A DNA stretch of 62,402 bases from Actinomycetota bacterium (GCA_029978335.1 JAPOJQ010000008.1:1-62402), one strand, 5' to 3'; shown: positions 8,601-17,633, counted from the stretch's first letter. The notes: generated from the letters alone by a model not told the origin. Numbers and translations are program-made.

Positions 8601-10031
8601 CTACGGTGAGCCCGCTGGGGCGCTCACGACGATGGTCCAGTCGCCCCACTGTTCGACGGCGCTCGGTGGGGGATCCGCAGCCAGCAGGTCGCCGAGCCTG
8701 GCGGCATCGTTCGGATCGCCGGTCCACACCACGTTGGCAACCGTCGTCGCTCCCATGACCTCTGCAGACCACAACGGTTGCCGATCGGTGTAGGTAGGCA
8801 TAACGACGAGGTCGGGTTCGTACCACGCAAGGAGATACGCAGACCAATAGTCGGCAATTACCGCTCGATGGCCCTCGTCGGTCAGTCGATGAGCCACCGA
8901 TTCGACACCAGTTGGTTCCATTCGCCAGTCGCGGATCTCCTCGGTTCCGGCAACCGAGAGCGCGACCACCACGCTGGCGATCGCCGCCAAGATGAACGGG
9001 GACGCCCGGTCAAGCGCAGCGACGATGGCAACTGCGATGGCAGGGATGACGAAGACGTAGTACCGGCCAGAACCGACATAGCTCCCCGTAGGTGCCAACA
9101 TCTGCAGCGGAACAAAGACGACCGGTGTCAGAACGATTGCCGCATTCCAGCCAAATCGACGAACGGTGACGACGATCGATGCCGCCAGTGCACCACCAAC
9201 GGCGAGGCCAAGAAGCGGCCCACCAGCAATGATCCACGACTCATGGAATGGTGTCCGTAAACCAAACGACATCGGCCAGCCGATCTCCACCTGCCGCTGA
9301 AGCCGCTCGAAGATCGATCCCGTGGCTGGTGGTCCTGCGCGAAAGGAACCACGTCGCGTCGTGAGGTTCACGAGCAACCACGGGGCTGCGCCGATGACGC
9401 CCCCAGCGATCAGCCGCGTCCACTCTTGCCGAGACGGTCTGATCGATATCAGGGCGGCGCAGGCTGGTAGCGCAATGAAGAGCACCTGTGGGGAGGTCCA
9501 CCATCCGACGCCCGCAACGAGGCCGATCAACATCCATCGATGCGAGGTGCGAGCCGGGTGTGCCAAGTCGATGATCGCAAGACCAGCGATCAGGGCAGGC
9601 TGGTAGAAGAGCATTGGCCGCATTGAAAACCAGACCCACAAGGCGGGGGCGCTCCATGTGAGGGCGGCAGCGAGGGCCGCGCGGTCACTTGCAAGGAAGC
9701 GACGAGCAATTCGAAACACCAACATTGCGACCAGCAGCGATTCGAGGAACGGCAGTACCCACAGCGCCGACGTGCCGATCACACCAACTAACGGCGCAAG
9801 GACAAGCAGTTCAGCCGTACCGCCATAGTGCTGGCCCCAATAGAAGGTGGACCAGTCGCCGTCGAGCAATGCACGAGCCATGAGACCACTGACTGCCTCG
9901 TCAGCATTGAGACGTCCTATCGCGCCCGTGGCAAGGCGCCAGCGAGTGAACAGACCAACGAGAGCCACCGCAGCAGTGACAACGATGATCACACGGGGGA
10001 AGCGCTGGTGAGCGGCGGACCCCGTAGCCAC
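8601..10031 (-). CDS. Polytopic membrane glycosyltransferase-like protein (GT-C / PMT family)
   Basis: About 476 residues with roughly ten membrane helices and a soluble C-terminal part. An acidic motif after the first helix (LNADEAVSGLMAR) sits where GT-C enzymes hold their catalytic Asp/Glu in the first external loop, followed by GQHYGGTAE. This resembles GT39/GT83-type enzymes that use polyprenyl-phosphate sugars. Donor and acceptor are unknown. The frame is open to 10115, but that would overlap the upstream gene by 80 bases; GTG 10031, four bases after that gene's stop, is the likely start. The TAG stop at 8601 almost touches the 5' end of rnpB. Confidence 0.75.
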   Translation of the reverse strand: MATGSAAHQRFPRVIIVVTAAVALVGLFTRWRLATGAIGRLNADEAVSGLMARALLDGDWSTFYWGQHYGGTAELLVLAPLVGVIGTSALWVLPFLESLLVAMLVFRIARRFLASDRAALAAALTWSAPALWVWFSMRPMLFYQPALIAGLAIIDLAHPARTSHRWMLIGLVAGVGWWTSPQVLFIALPACAALISIRPSRQEWTRLIAGGVIGAAPWLLVNLTTRRGSFRAGPPATGSIFERLQRQVEIGWPMSFGLRTPFHESWIIAGGPLLGLAVGGALAASIVVTVRRFGWNAAIVLTPVVFVPLQMLAPTGSYVGSGRYYVFVIPAIAVAIVAALDRASPFILAAIASVVVALSVAGTEEIRDWRMEPTGVESVAHRLTDEGHRAVIADYWSAYLLAWYEPDLVVMPTYTDRQPLWSAEVMGATTVANVVWTGDPNDAARLGDLLAADPPPSAVEQWGDWTIVVSAPAGSP

Positions 10032-10035
10032 GAGG

Positions 10036-10869
10036 TCAGCAGGACATGTAGTCGTAGACGAAGGTGTTCTCCGCAGGTGTCTGGAATGACGTGCCGTAGC
10101 GAGAACCTTCAGCATCGGGTGCGCCGACGATGACCGGGATCTGGCTCACCAGCCCGAACGATGCCGGCACTGCGTACTGAATCGGGAAGCCCGCAGCATC
10201 GCTTTCCGTGGCAGCGTCAGAAAGTGCAGGCCCGAGATACCCGTGTGTTGGGGCAGTCCAGAGCACCGACAGCAAGGCCGAGCGCCGGCTTGCCGACGAT
10301 CCAAGGGTCATGATCAAGCGACGGTGTGCCGGCTCACTGAGCAGTCCCACCATGTGCTGGTACGAGTGCGCCAGCATCGTTTCAAATGCCAGCGTTGCCG
10401 AGCGGGTGTCGCGGGCCACATCATCGGATGCAGCCACGGCGTCATAGACCGGCGTGACGTAGCGATCGACGAACCACGGATTTGGGCAGGCGTAGGGCTC
10501 GGCGCCGGCAGCCGAAGCGGCCTCGCCGAGAGCGTCCGATGCCGACACGTGATCGGCGATGAAGCGATCGATGTAGGTCTGCTGCGACGACGTGTAGAGC
10601 CCTGCTGCGCCCATGGCTTGGAGCGCGGCAACCACGGCATGTTCAAGCGACTGCATGGTGCGCACCACCAAGGCATCGTTGATCGTGCCCTCAGGCAGCG
10701 CCGTTGCTTGATCGGCGAGGCCGACACGACCAGGCGCGGTATCGCCACCGAAGTCCTTACCGCACGCTGCCAACAACGCTCCAAGCCCGACAACAGCCCC
10801 CGAACGTCGCAACAACGAACGTCGGTCGAACGTGGAACTCGAAGTGGTGGGGAAGATCTTTTCGCTCAT
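10036..10869 (-). CDS. Exported ferritin-like lipoprotein (DUF4439-like)
   Basis: A 277-residue protein with an N-terminal twin-arginine-like stretch (DRRSLLRRSGAVVG) and a lipobox ending LLAAC around residue 36, suggesting export and lipid anchoring. The mature part is helical with a ferritin-like pattern (for example SLEHAVVAALQAMG and ETMLAHSYQH), and ends FVYDYMSC. Iron-ligand spacing is not the canonical pair of ExxH motifs, so metal binding is uncertain. It follows a second exported ferritin-like gene with a 36-base gap, and precedes the GT-C gene by four bases. The role is unknown. Confidence 0.7.
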   Translation of the reverse strand: MSEKIFPTTSSSTFDRRSLLRRSGAVVGLGALLAACGKDFGGDTAPGRVGLADQATALPEGTINDALVVRTMQSLEHAVVAALQAMGAAGLYTSSQQTYIDRFIADHVSASDALGEAASAAGAEPYACPNPWFVDRYVTPVYDAVAASDDVARDTRSATLAFETMLAHSYQHMVGLLSEPAHRRLIMTLGSSASRRSALLSVLWTAPTHGYLGPALSDAATESDAAGFPIQYAVPASFGLVSQIPVIVGAPDAEGSRYGTSFQTPAENTFVYDYMSC

Positions 10870-10905
10870 CGTCAGGTCCTCAAATTTGTTCGGCGTCGCA
10901 AGTGG

Positions 10906-11508
10906 TCAGGGAAGGATTGGTGCAGCGGAGTTATCGAGGGTCATGCCCAATTCGTTGCCTCGGCCCATCACGTCGGCAAGCACCACGCAGTGGCGCGACT
11001 CTGCACTGATAATCGATGCGATGAGTTCCGCCGCATCGACATCAGCGAGCGTTCCGATCACTTCGAGGTGAGTGGACACTGCGGCCGACTCCAGGTCATA
11101 GGCAGCCTGCAGTGCCCCGGCACCACGAAATGACACCCGCAACTGGCCAAAGAGATCGTCGTCCCGACTGTCTGCGCTGAGGCCAGTGAGACCTGAGATG
11201 CCGTGGGCGTATGCCTCGTGCTGCTCCGACATCGCCTCCCACAGTGGGTCTGACGCTCCTGCCGAGATCGCTTCGTCGTACAGATCGCGGGCGGTGAGCT
11301 CGAATCGCTGCGCGTACTTCAACAGGCTGAGTTCGCTCGTCGACAGGCGTGGACGGGCCGCCGACACGCTGCGCGCTCCCACCGCAGCAAACGCAACTGC
11401 GGCAGCGCCACCGGCCAACAAACGGCGGCGGGAATCGGATTGATCTTCGGCGGTGGGGGCGTCCCCTGGGGTACTCGTCACGGGGCCGGATCCTTTCGGG
11501 GTGGTCAT
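10906..11508 (-). CDS. Tat-exported ferritin-like protein
   Basis: A 200-residue protein. The N-terminus has SRRRLLAGGAAAVAFAAVGA, a twin-arginine signal with a likely cleavage after the Ala-rich region (around residue 50). The mature domain is four-helix-like: FELTARDLYDEA, a glutamate/histidine-rich SEQHEAYAHG, YDLESAAVSTHLEV and AESRHCVV, the last giving an ExxH motif. This resembles the Ferritin_2 group. It is the first of two exported ferritin-like genes downstream of the glycerol-phosphate cluster; the 80-base gap before it (11509-11588) could hold a promoter. The substrate or function is unknown. Confidence 0.72.
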   Translation of the reverse strand: MTTPKGSGPVTSTPGDAPTAEDQSDSRRRLLAGGAAAVAFAAVGARSVSAARPRLSTSELSLLKYAQRFELTARDLYDEAISAGASDPLWEAMSEQHEAYAHGISGLTGLSADSRDDDLFGQLRVSFRGAGALQAAYDLESAAVSTHLEVIGTLADVDAAELIASIISAESRHCVVLADVMGRGNELGMTLDNSAAPILP

Positions 11509-11588
11509 GTCATCTTCTCATCGGTTGAACGACTGCGGTTCACGCAACGCCACGCAATTCTGCCAGTGGCGATGCACGATCCCCCAGT

Positions 11589-13037
11589 CTAGAAGTCGAG
11601 AGCCGAAAGCTCGGGAATCCACCCGCGCGAGCGCTCAATTGCTGCAGTCCACGCGGCTCGGTCGGCGGCGCCGTTCGGCTCAACTATGTGCAATGGCTGC
11701 CAGAGATCGGCAAGCGACGCAACACTGTCAATTGCTCCAGTGCCAACAGCAGCGAGCAGGCCAGCGCCGACCATCGTCGACTCGGCGTGTTGAGCGACTT
11801 CGATGGGCCGCTGAGTGGCATTCGCGAGTGCTTGCACGAAGGTTGGGTTCTTGCTCATACCGCCGTCGATGCGCAGGGTGCGCAGGGTCAACACGGTGTC
11901 GGTCTCTGCGGCTTCGACGAGATCTGCTCCGCGTTGCGCCACGCCTTCGAGCACTGCGCGCACCACGTGGGCTCTGGTCGACCCCCTAGTGAGGCCGAAC
12001 AACGCCCCACGGGCGCCGTAATCCCAGTACGGCGTTCCCAGCCCGAGCGGTGCTGGCACGTACACCACGCCAGCGGTATCGCTGCAGGTGGCGGCGAGAT
12101 CATGACTCTCGCTACTTGACGAAATGAGGCCGAGGTCATCGCGAAGCCAGTCGACGTTGGATCCGGCGGACAACATGATGGCCTCAGCGCCAAAGGTCGG
12201 CTTGCCATCGTGCGACCAGGCGATGATGCCGAAACATCCGGCGTCGCTTCGTCGTCCCGACCGAACGAGACGATCGTCGTCGCCGGTGCACACGTCGAGC
12301 ATGCCGCCTGTGCCGAACGTGATCTTTGCATCACCTGGACGCACGCATCCCTGGCCAGCAAGCGAGGACTGCTGGTCGCCGGCGATGGCGGTGATCGGGG
12401 GTGAACCGGGCAGCGCATCGGCGCTACCGATCACGCCGATGCTGTCAACGATCGTTGGCAACATGGTGGTCGGCACTCGAAACAATGAGCACAAGCGGTC
12501 ATCCCAGCGATGATGCTCAGCGGAGAACCATCCCGTCACCGCTGCATGAGAGACATCGGTGACATGCAACCGGCCCGCCGACAGCGTCCATGCAGCCCAC
12601 GAATCAACCGTGCCCACACACAGATCGCGCTCGCGCGACGACGGCAACTGATCAAGGATCCACGCCGCTTTCGTCGCGCTCTGATTCGGTGCGACAGTGA
12701 CACCGTGTTCGGCGGCGATGGACATGCAGTCACCGACGGTGCGCAGGTCCTGCCATCCGAGTCCAGGTCCAAGCGGTTCACCGGTCGCGCGGTCCCACAC
12801 GATCGTGCTCGCTCGTTGGGCGGTGATGCCCACCGCATCGACTGCACCCACCTGATCGATCACGCCACGCGCCAGTTCGAGCAACGTGGCGGCGAGCGCT
12901 GCAGCGTCAAACTCGACGAGACCCGGAAACGGTGTGGATGGCGGCGTCGGCGCAGATCGAACGAGTTCGACGGTTCCGTCGGTGTGCAGCGCAGCGACCC
13001 GGGTGCTGGTGGTGCCGATGTCAACGACGAGGATCAC
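11589..13037 (-). CDS. FGGY-family kinase related to glycerol kinase, altered substrate pocket
   Basis: A 482-residue ATP-dependent sugar or polyol kinase of the FGGY family. The ATP fold start VVDIGTTSTR and the catalytic Asp in IAGDQQSSLAGQ are present, as are FGTGG and a glycerol-kinase-like RIDGGMSKN segment. Compared with the true glycerol kinase in this window, three glycerol-contact positions differ: QRET is QRAS (Glu to Ala at 76), DPYFS is APNQS (Tyr to Asn at 118) and GTGSF is GTGGM (Phe to Met). It is therefore probably not a standard glycerol kinase. GTG 13037 overlaps the upstream stop; the frame is open further but translates an antisense of the membrane gene. It lies in one operon with glpD and a flavoenzyme. 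Confidence 0.85.
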   Translation of the reverse strand: MILVVDIGTTSTRVAALHTDGTVELVRSAPTPPSTPFPGLVEFDAAALAATLLELARGVIDQVGAVDAVGITAQRASTIVWDRATGEPLGPGLGWQDLRTVGDCMSIAAEHGVTVAPNQSATKAAWILDQLPSSRERDLCVGTVDSWAAWTLSAGRLHVTDVSHAAVTGWFSAEHHRWDDRLCSLFRVPTTMLPTIVDSIGVIGSADALPGSPPITAIAGDQQSSLAGQGCVRPGDAKITFGTGGMLDVCTGDDDRLVRSGRRSDAGCFGIIAWSHDGKPTFGAEAIMLSAGSNVDWLRDDLGLISSSSESHDLAATCSDTAGVVYVPAPLGLGTPYWDYGARGALFGLTRGSTRAHVVRAVLEGVAQRGADLVEAAETDTVLTLRTLRIDGGMSKNPTFVQALANATQRPIEVAQHAESTMVGAGLLAAVGTGAIDSVASLADLWQPLHIVEPNGAADRAAWTAAIERSRGWIPELSALDF

Positions 13038-13450
13038 GACGCACCTCGTTCTGTCGATGGCAACGCCCCTTGGTTCCGCAAACGGCGACCGAGCAATCCA
13101 CCGAGTACGCCAACGAGCGATACCACACTCAGGTTGAACAAGATGCCGACCCAGCCGATGTCGCCACCGGTGACCACCTTGATGGCAACGAACACCGACT
13201 GAGCCGCGAGGTAGGTGCCAGTTGCCGTCGCAACACCGTGGCTGAGCGGCATTCCGACGCGCTGAACCCAGGCAGCGCAACCCGCCCCGAGCAAGAACCC
13301 GAATACGGCGCCAAGCACCAGCCATACGGCCAAGGTCGAGTAGCCGCGATCGGCGGCCCAGGTAGCACCAATCGACAGCGGCACCGCGAAGACCAGCGCA
13401 ACGAGCGCTCCAGCCTGCAGCGCTGATCGGTCCCAGCGATCGTTCACCAT
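13034..13450 (-). CDS. Small four-helix membrane protein
   Basis: A 138-residue protein with four predicted membrane helices (about residues 12-30, 40-60, 73-92 and 103-122) and Gly-rich helix ends (VLGAVFGFLLGAGCAA; VGVLGGLLGRRL). It recalls the TIGR04086/YrzE-like small membrane proteins but I cannot assign a function. Its ATG at 13450 overlaps the stop of the flavoenzyme gene and its TGA overlaps the start of the FGGY kinase gene, so it is embedded in a translationally coupled glycerol-phosphate operon. A role in membrane access of a lipid-like or polyol substrate is speculation. Confidence 0.65.
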   Translation of the reverse strand: MVNDRWDRSALQAGALVALVFAVPLSIGATWAADRGYSTLAVWLVLGAVFGFLLGAGCAAWVQRVGMPLSHGVATATGTYLAAQSVFVAIKVVTGGDIGWVGILFNLSVVSLVGVLGGLLGRRLRNQGALPSTERGAS

Positions 13451-14943
13451 CCCGAGGCTCCGAAAGGATCAGCAAGTCCAAGCTTGCCCGGATTCAAAAT
13501 GCCATTGGGATCGAGCGCCGACTTGATCGCTTGGAGCATGCCCAAGGTTGGTGACGACGCAGCCATGAACCGTGATCGGTTCAGGCCGACGCCGTGATGG
13601 TGCGAAAGGTTCGCGCCTGCGTTCACCGCCGCCACCTGTGCCGAATCCCACATGGCACGGTGCAGCGCATCGATGTCGGCGAGCGGAGCATCGAGACCAG
13701 GTCGACCCGCAAGACTGAAATACAGACAGGCGCCATCGGGGTAACTGTGGGACAGATGCGCTGACGCGGCAATCACGCCAGGCGTCGCGAGCGCTGCCGT
13801 TCGTACGGCCTCGTAGACGGCACCAAGGCGCGACCACGGCGCCGTCACCTCCATCGTGTCGACGAGGTAGCCGCGTCGTGTGAGGGCTTGAAGCGCCGAG
13901 GTGTCGTTTCGGTGCTCTAGCCAGTGTGCGACGCGGTCATCATCGCTCAATGTTCCACCGCATGAGCGGAACGCCTCATCGACCATCTCAAGCGTCGTCG
14001 CCACCATCGCTGGGTGACCTTCGTCAAGCACGAGGATGATGCACTCCTCGCCGTCACCACCATGCGATCGGGCCGATTCGATTGGGTCGTAGAGCCGCAA
14101 CACCGCAGGTGTGGCGCCTGAACGAATCACACGACGGCAGGCTTCAAACGCTGCCGTCACGTTGGGCAGCCGATAGGTCGCTCGGCCCTCAGATGCTGGC
14201 ACGGTATGCGCTCGAAGCGTGACCGAGGTGATCACCGCCAAGGTGCCTTCTGACCCGATGAGCAGCTGGTCAAGGTCGGGTCCGACAGCGCCCGCGGGCT
14301 GAGGCCCACTGCGCACCACCGTCCCATCGGCGAGGACCGCCTCGATTCCGGCGACCATGTCCTCGATCTTGCCGTAGCGCGTTGAGTACTGACCGGCGCC
14401 GCGACAGGCCAACCAGCCACCCACGGTGGAGATGTCAAAACTCTGCGGGTGGTGCCCCACGGTCAAGCCGTAGCCGTCGCGCAACGCCTCCTCGAGGTCG
14501 GGCCCGAAGGTTCCGGCACCGACCGTGACGAGTCCGGAATCCACATCAACGTTGACAATGCCGGCCAGTCCGGTCGTGTCGAGCAGCACACCGCCGTGAA
14601 CAGGAATCGATGCGCCACAGACGCCGCTGCGGCCACCGATCACCGTGACGGGTATGCGATGTTGATTGCACAGCCCCACAACAGCCGCGACCTCGTCGAC
14701 GGTCGTGGGGTGCGCAATTGCTGCGGCAAGTGCGGCTGTTTCGCCCCGAATTGACCAATGAAGGGCGAGCGGCCACCAGTCTCGGCTCGCATCGGCAACG
14801 ACGTGTGGGTCGTCGTGCAGTGTGGTCACTGGGCAGATGGCGGACAGTGCGGTGAGTGCATCGTTCGCAAGGTCGACGCGATCGCCGGCAAGGTGGGCTG
14901 CGGTGCCAGTGAGTTCGATCGGTGGGGTCGGTTTGGACGTCAT
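13444..14943 (-). CDS. FAD-binding oxidase, alkyl-DHAP-synthase-like
   Basis: A 499-residue flavoprotein of the vanillyl-alcohol-oxidase / FAD_binding_4 family. The FAD loop is PVTVIGGRSGVCGAS, followed by GHHPQSFDISTVGGWLACRGAGQYSTRYG and a IGSEGTLAVITSVTLR block. Near the C-terminus, LSHHHGVGLNRSRF matches the His-rich active-site segment of alkyldihydroxyacetonephosphate synthase, which swaps the acyl chain of acyl-DHAP for an alkyl ether. Bacterial relatives are often annotated only as FAD-binding oxidase, so substrate is an inference. Its ATG overlaps the glpD stop by four bases (ATGA) and the next gene overlaps its own stop. GlpD makes DHAP, which supports a glycerol-phosphate-linked role. 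Confidence 0.82.
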   Translation of the reverse strand: MTSKPTPPIELTGTAAHLAGDRVDLANDALTALSAICPVTTLHDDPHVVADASRDWWPLALHWSIRGETAALAAAIAHPTTVDEVAAVVGLCNQHRIPVTVIGGRSGVCGASIPVHGGVLLDTTGLAGIVNVDVDSGLVTVGAGTFGPDLEEALRDGYGLTVGHHPQSFDISTVGGWLACRGAGQYSTRYGKIEDMVAGIEAVLADGTVVRSGPQPAGAVGPDLDQLLIGSEGTLAVITSVTLRAHTVPASEGRATYRLPNVTAAFEACRRVIRSGATPAVLRLYDPIESARSHGGDGEECIILVLDEGHPAMVATTLEMVDEAFRSCGGTLSDDDRVAHWLEHRNDTSALQALTRRGYLVDTMEVTAPWSRLGAVYEAVRTAALATPGVIAASAHLSHSYPDGACLYFSLAGRPGLDAPLADIDALHRAMWDSAQVAAVNAGANLSHHHGVGLNRSRFMAASSPTLGMLQAIKSALDPNGILNPGKLGLADPFGASGW

Positions 14944-16580
14944 GCACTCTCCGCTGCAGCGATGCGCTCAGCCTCGCACAATGCGAGGTACGCGTTGATT
15001 TCGGTTGTTCGGCGATCGTCATCCCAACCGAGTTCAGCGGCCATCGTTGTCGCCACGGCTGGAGCAATCGCCATTGCACGCGAACGGTCGTCGATGTGAA
15101 GGCGGGTCCGGCGCGTCAGCACATCGGTCAGGCTGGTTGCCAGCTCAAAACGGATGCTGGCAATGACGTCGGCATGGGTGAGTTGCACGCCGTCGGCAAG
15201 TGGCCGGCCGCGTTCGGGTTCTTGCGCCGCGATCGATGCGACGTCGGCCTCGTCACGTCCGGTGATTCGAGTGCGTGCAGTGATGCACGACCCGCGCTTG
15301 CCAATGATGCGATCGAGTTCGTCGACGGTGTCCTGCGCCATCTGGCGATAGGTCGTCAATTTGCCGCCGATGACTCGGATTGCGCCGGACGGCGAAGCAT
15401 CAACGCGGTGGCGTCTCGAGAGGTCTGCTGTTCGTGGCCCGCCGCCACTCTGCGTGTTGTCGTCCGTTGGCACCACCAATGGCCGAAGGCCTGCCCATAC
15501 CCCGAGCACTTGACTCGGATCGATCCGATGGCCAAGCGAATGGTTGACGGCACGAAGGAGGTACTCGACATCGGTGTCGGTGCATTGGGGGTCGTCAAGG
15601 CCACCGTCATGGTCGGTATCAGTCGTGCCGACGTAGGCAATGTCGAAGGTGCCGTCGGGACGTTGGCCCGACGGAATGAGGAACACGCTGCGACGGTCAC
15701 CGGGCACTGGGAGGACCACGGCGACCGAATTGCGGACGAGTTCCCATGGAATTGACACGTGCACACCTCGTGCCGGTCGAATGGCGATCGGTGGCAACGG
15801 CTCGCTCAGCGGTGCATCGAGGAGGTCATCGACGGCCTGTGCCCACACGCCTGCTGCATTGATGACGGTTCGCGTCGGAATCGTGAGCGACTCGCCGTCG
15901 AGGTCAACCACAACGCTCGCGACCTCGCCATTGGCAGTAGTGATCGATCGAACTGGGCAGTGATTGACGACAATCGCTCCGTGATGTGCCGCCGTGCGTG
16001 CCACATCGAGCGTGAGACGAGCGTCATCGGCGCGAGCGTCGAAATAGAGGTAGCCGCCAGCAACCCGATCTGAGGGAAGGCCTGGACACAGGTCGGCGAC
16101 CTTGCCACGTCGAATGCGACGGTGCAGTCGGCCGATGCGCCAGCCGCCCGCTGTGTCGTATGCCCAGAGTGCGCTGCCGAGCGCTCGGGCGATGCGCCGC
16201 GGAAAGAGACCGTCTTTGGTGAAAATCGGCAACAAGAAGGGGAGCGTGGTTACGAGGTGTGGGGCATTCTTCGTGAGGAGGTGTCGTTCGCGCAATGCCT
16301 CTCGCACGAGTTCGACATCGCCCTGTTGCAGGTACCGCAGTCCGCCATGGATGAGCTTCGAGCTTTTTGACGATGTCCCAGATGCAAGGTCGTCACGGTC
16401 AAGCAGCACCACCCGATGACCGCGTGTGGCAGCGTCGAGTGCAACGCCGGCGCCGGTGATGCCGCCGCCGATGACCACCGCATCAAACCGCTCGTTGTTG
16501 GCGACTGCGGTACGAAGTGCCTGCACCATCGCTGTCCGGTGGAACGCAGTGTTGGCGGTTCCTGCCGGCGCTGAGGACAT
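14940..16580 (-). CDS. glpD: Glycerol-3-phosphate dehydrogenase, FAD-dependent
   Basis: A 546-residue membrane-associated flavoenzyme that oxidises sn-glycerol 3-phosphate to dihydroxyacetone phosphate and passes electrons to quinone. The N-terminal FAD motif VVIGGGITGAGVALDAATRG is followed by the GlpD signatures ASGTSSKSSKLIHGGLRYL and LLPIFTKDG. A C-terminal GKLTTYRQMA segment and the Glu-rich helical cap are typical. It heads a run of minus-strand genes (flavoenzyme, membrane protein, FGGY kinase), the first two junctions being stop/start overlaps. It is divergent from the PerR-like regulator, with a 137-base gap that should hold both promoters. Confidence 0.95.
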   Translation of the reverse strand: MSSAPAGTANTAFHRTAMVQALRTAVANNERFDAVVIGGGITGAGVALDAATRGHRVVLLDRDDLASGTSSKSSKLIHGGLRYLQQGDVELVREALRERHLLTKNAPHLVTTLPFLLPIFTKDGLFPRRIARALGSALWAYDTAGGWRIGRLHRRIRRGKVADLCPGLPSDRVAGGYLYFDARADDARLTLDVARTAAHHGAIVVNHCPVRSITTANGEVASVVVDLDGESLTIPTRTVINAAGVWAQAVDDLLDAPLSEPLPPIAIRPARGVHVSIPWELVRNSVAVVLPVPGDRRSVFLIPSGQRPDGTFDIAYVGTTDTDHDGGLDDPQCTDTDVEYLLRAVNHSLGHRIDPSQVLGVWAGLRPLVVPTDDNTQSGGGPRTADLSRRHRVDASPSGAIRVIGGKLTTYRQMAQDTVDELDRIIGKRGSCITARTRITGRDEADVASIAAQEPERGRPLADGVQLTHADVIASIRFELATSLTDVLTRRTRLHIDDRSRAMAIAPAVATTMAAELGWDDDRRTTEINAYLALCEAERIAAAESA

Positions 16581-16717
16581 CTGATGAGCGTACTTGAGGG
16601 ATCAGATTCGCTGCAGCGAGCAAGGCGGAACCCGCGCCACGAAACGCCACAGAAAATTCATGACATGTTTGTTCGCACGAGTTGCAGATTGGTAGTGGCG
16701 ATGGCACCATTTCGACC

Positions 16718-17167
16718 GTGCGTAGTCCAGCGGATCTCACTGCGGCATTCAGAGCCCAAGGCCTGAAGATCACGCCCCAGCGTCAATTGCTGTTCCGCCT
16801 GCTCGATGGCAACGACCAGCACCCATCAGCAGAGGCACTCTTTCATCAGGCCGCCGACGAGATGCCAGGTATTTCGCTGCGCACCGTGTACCAAACCCTG
16901 AACGATCTCGCTGACATGGGGGAGTTGCGTCAGGTTTCGGTTGGATGCGGCCCCAGTCGGTTCGACCCCAACACCAGCGATCACCATCACGTGATCTGCG
17001 ATCGATGCGGCACCGTTCGAGACGTCTATGTCTCCGGTGCCGACAACCTCGCGATTGAAGGACTCGACGGCTTTGCCGCCGTGACCCCATCAATCGTGTT
17101 CCACGGGGAGTGCACGGTGTGTGCTCGCCCCGAACCCAACAACAACCACTCCCCGAAGGAGCACTGA
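16718..17167 (+). CDS. Fur-family regulator, PerR-like peroxide sensor
   Basis: A 149-residue winged-helix metalloregulator. The DNA-binding part contains [13 protein letters not shown] and [14 protein letters not shown]. Residues matching the PerR regulatory metal site are all present: His in QHPSAEAL, Asp in [13 protein letters not shown] with its two histidines, and an Asp in TVRDVYV. The Asp in RFD is the position usually Glu in iron-sensing Fur, so a peroxide-sensing PerR role is favoured. Two CxxC pairs (CDRC, CTVC) form the structural zinc site. GTG 16718 is chosen because the family begins near the [16 protein letters not shown] helix; the frame is open to 16682. It lies two bases upstream of the erythrin gene. 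Confidence 0.88.
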   Translation: MRSPADLTAAFRAQGLKITPQRQLLFRLLDGNDQHPSAEALFHQAADEMPGISLRTVYQTLNDLADMGELRQVSVGCGPSRFDPNTSDHHHVICDRCGTVRDVYVSGADNLAIEGLDGFAAVTPSIVFHGECTVCARPEPNNNHSPKEH

Positions 17168-17169
17168 CA

Positions 17170-17589
<420 letters not shown>

Positions 17590-17600
17590 ACACGCTGGTT

Positions 17601-17633
17601 GACGGGCGTGGGGGGAACCTCCCCACGCCCGTC
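17601..17633 (+). terminator. Strong hairpin between erythrin and iron-sulfur protein genes
   Basis: A perfect 13-bp inverted repeat (17601-17613 with 17621-17633) encloses a 7-base loop. The stem is nearly all G-C. No U-tract follows on the plus strand, so it is not a textbook intrinsic terminator. Given its place in the middle of an apparent operon, it may be an attenuator or an mRNA-stabilising structure that raises erythrin level over the downstream genes. Confidence 0.6.

Noticed and set aside
14922-15755. A 277-codon plus-strand frame within glpD
   Set aside because: It is a shadow of the glpD minus-strand frame, with atypical Cys/Arg/Asp composition and no ribosome site; glpD is certain.
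16581-16717. A PerR/Fur operator in the glpD-PerR divergent gap
   Set aside because: AT-rich patches such as AAAATTCATGACATG exist, but no clear palindrome fitting a PerR or Fur box could be defended.
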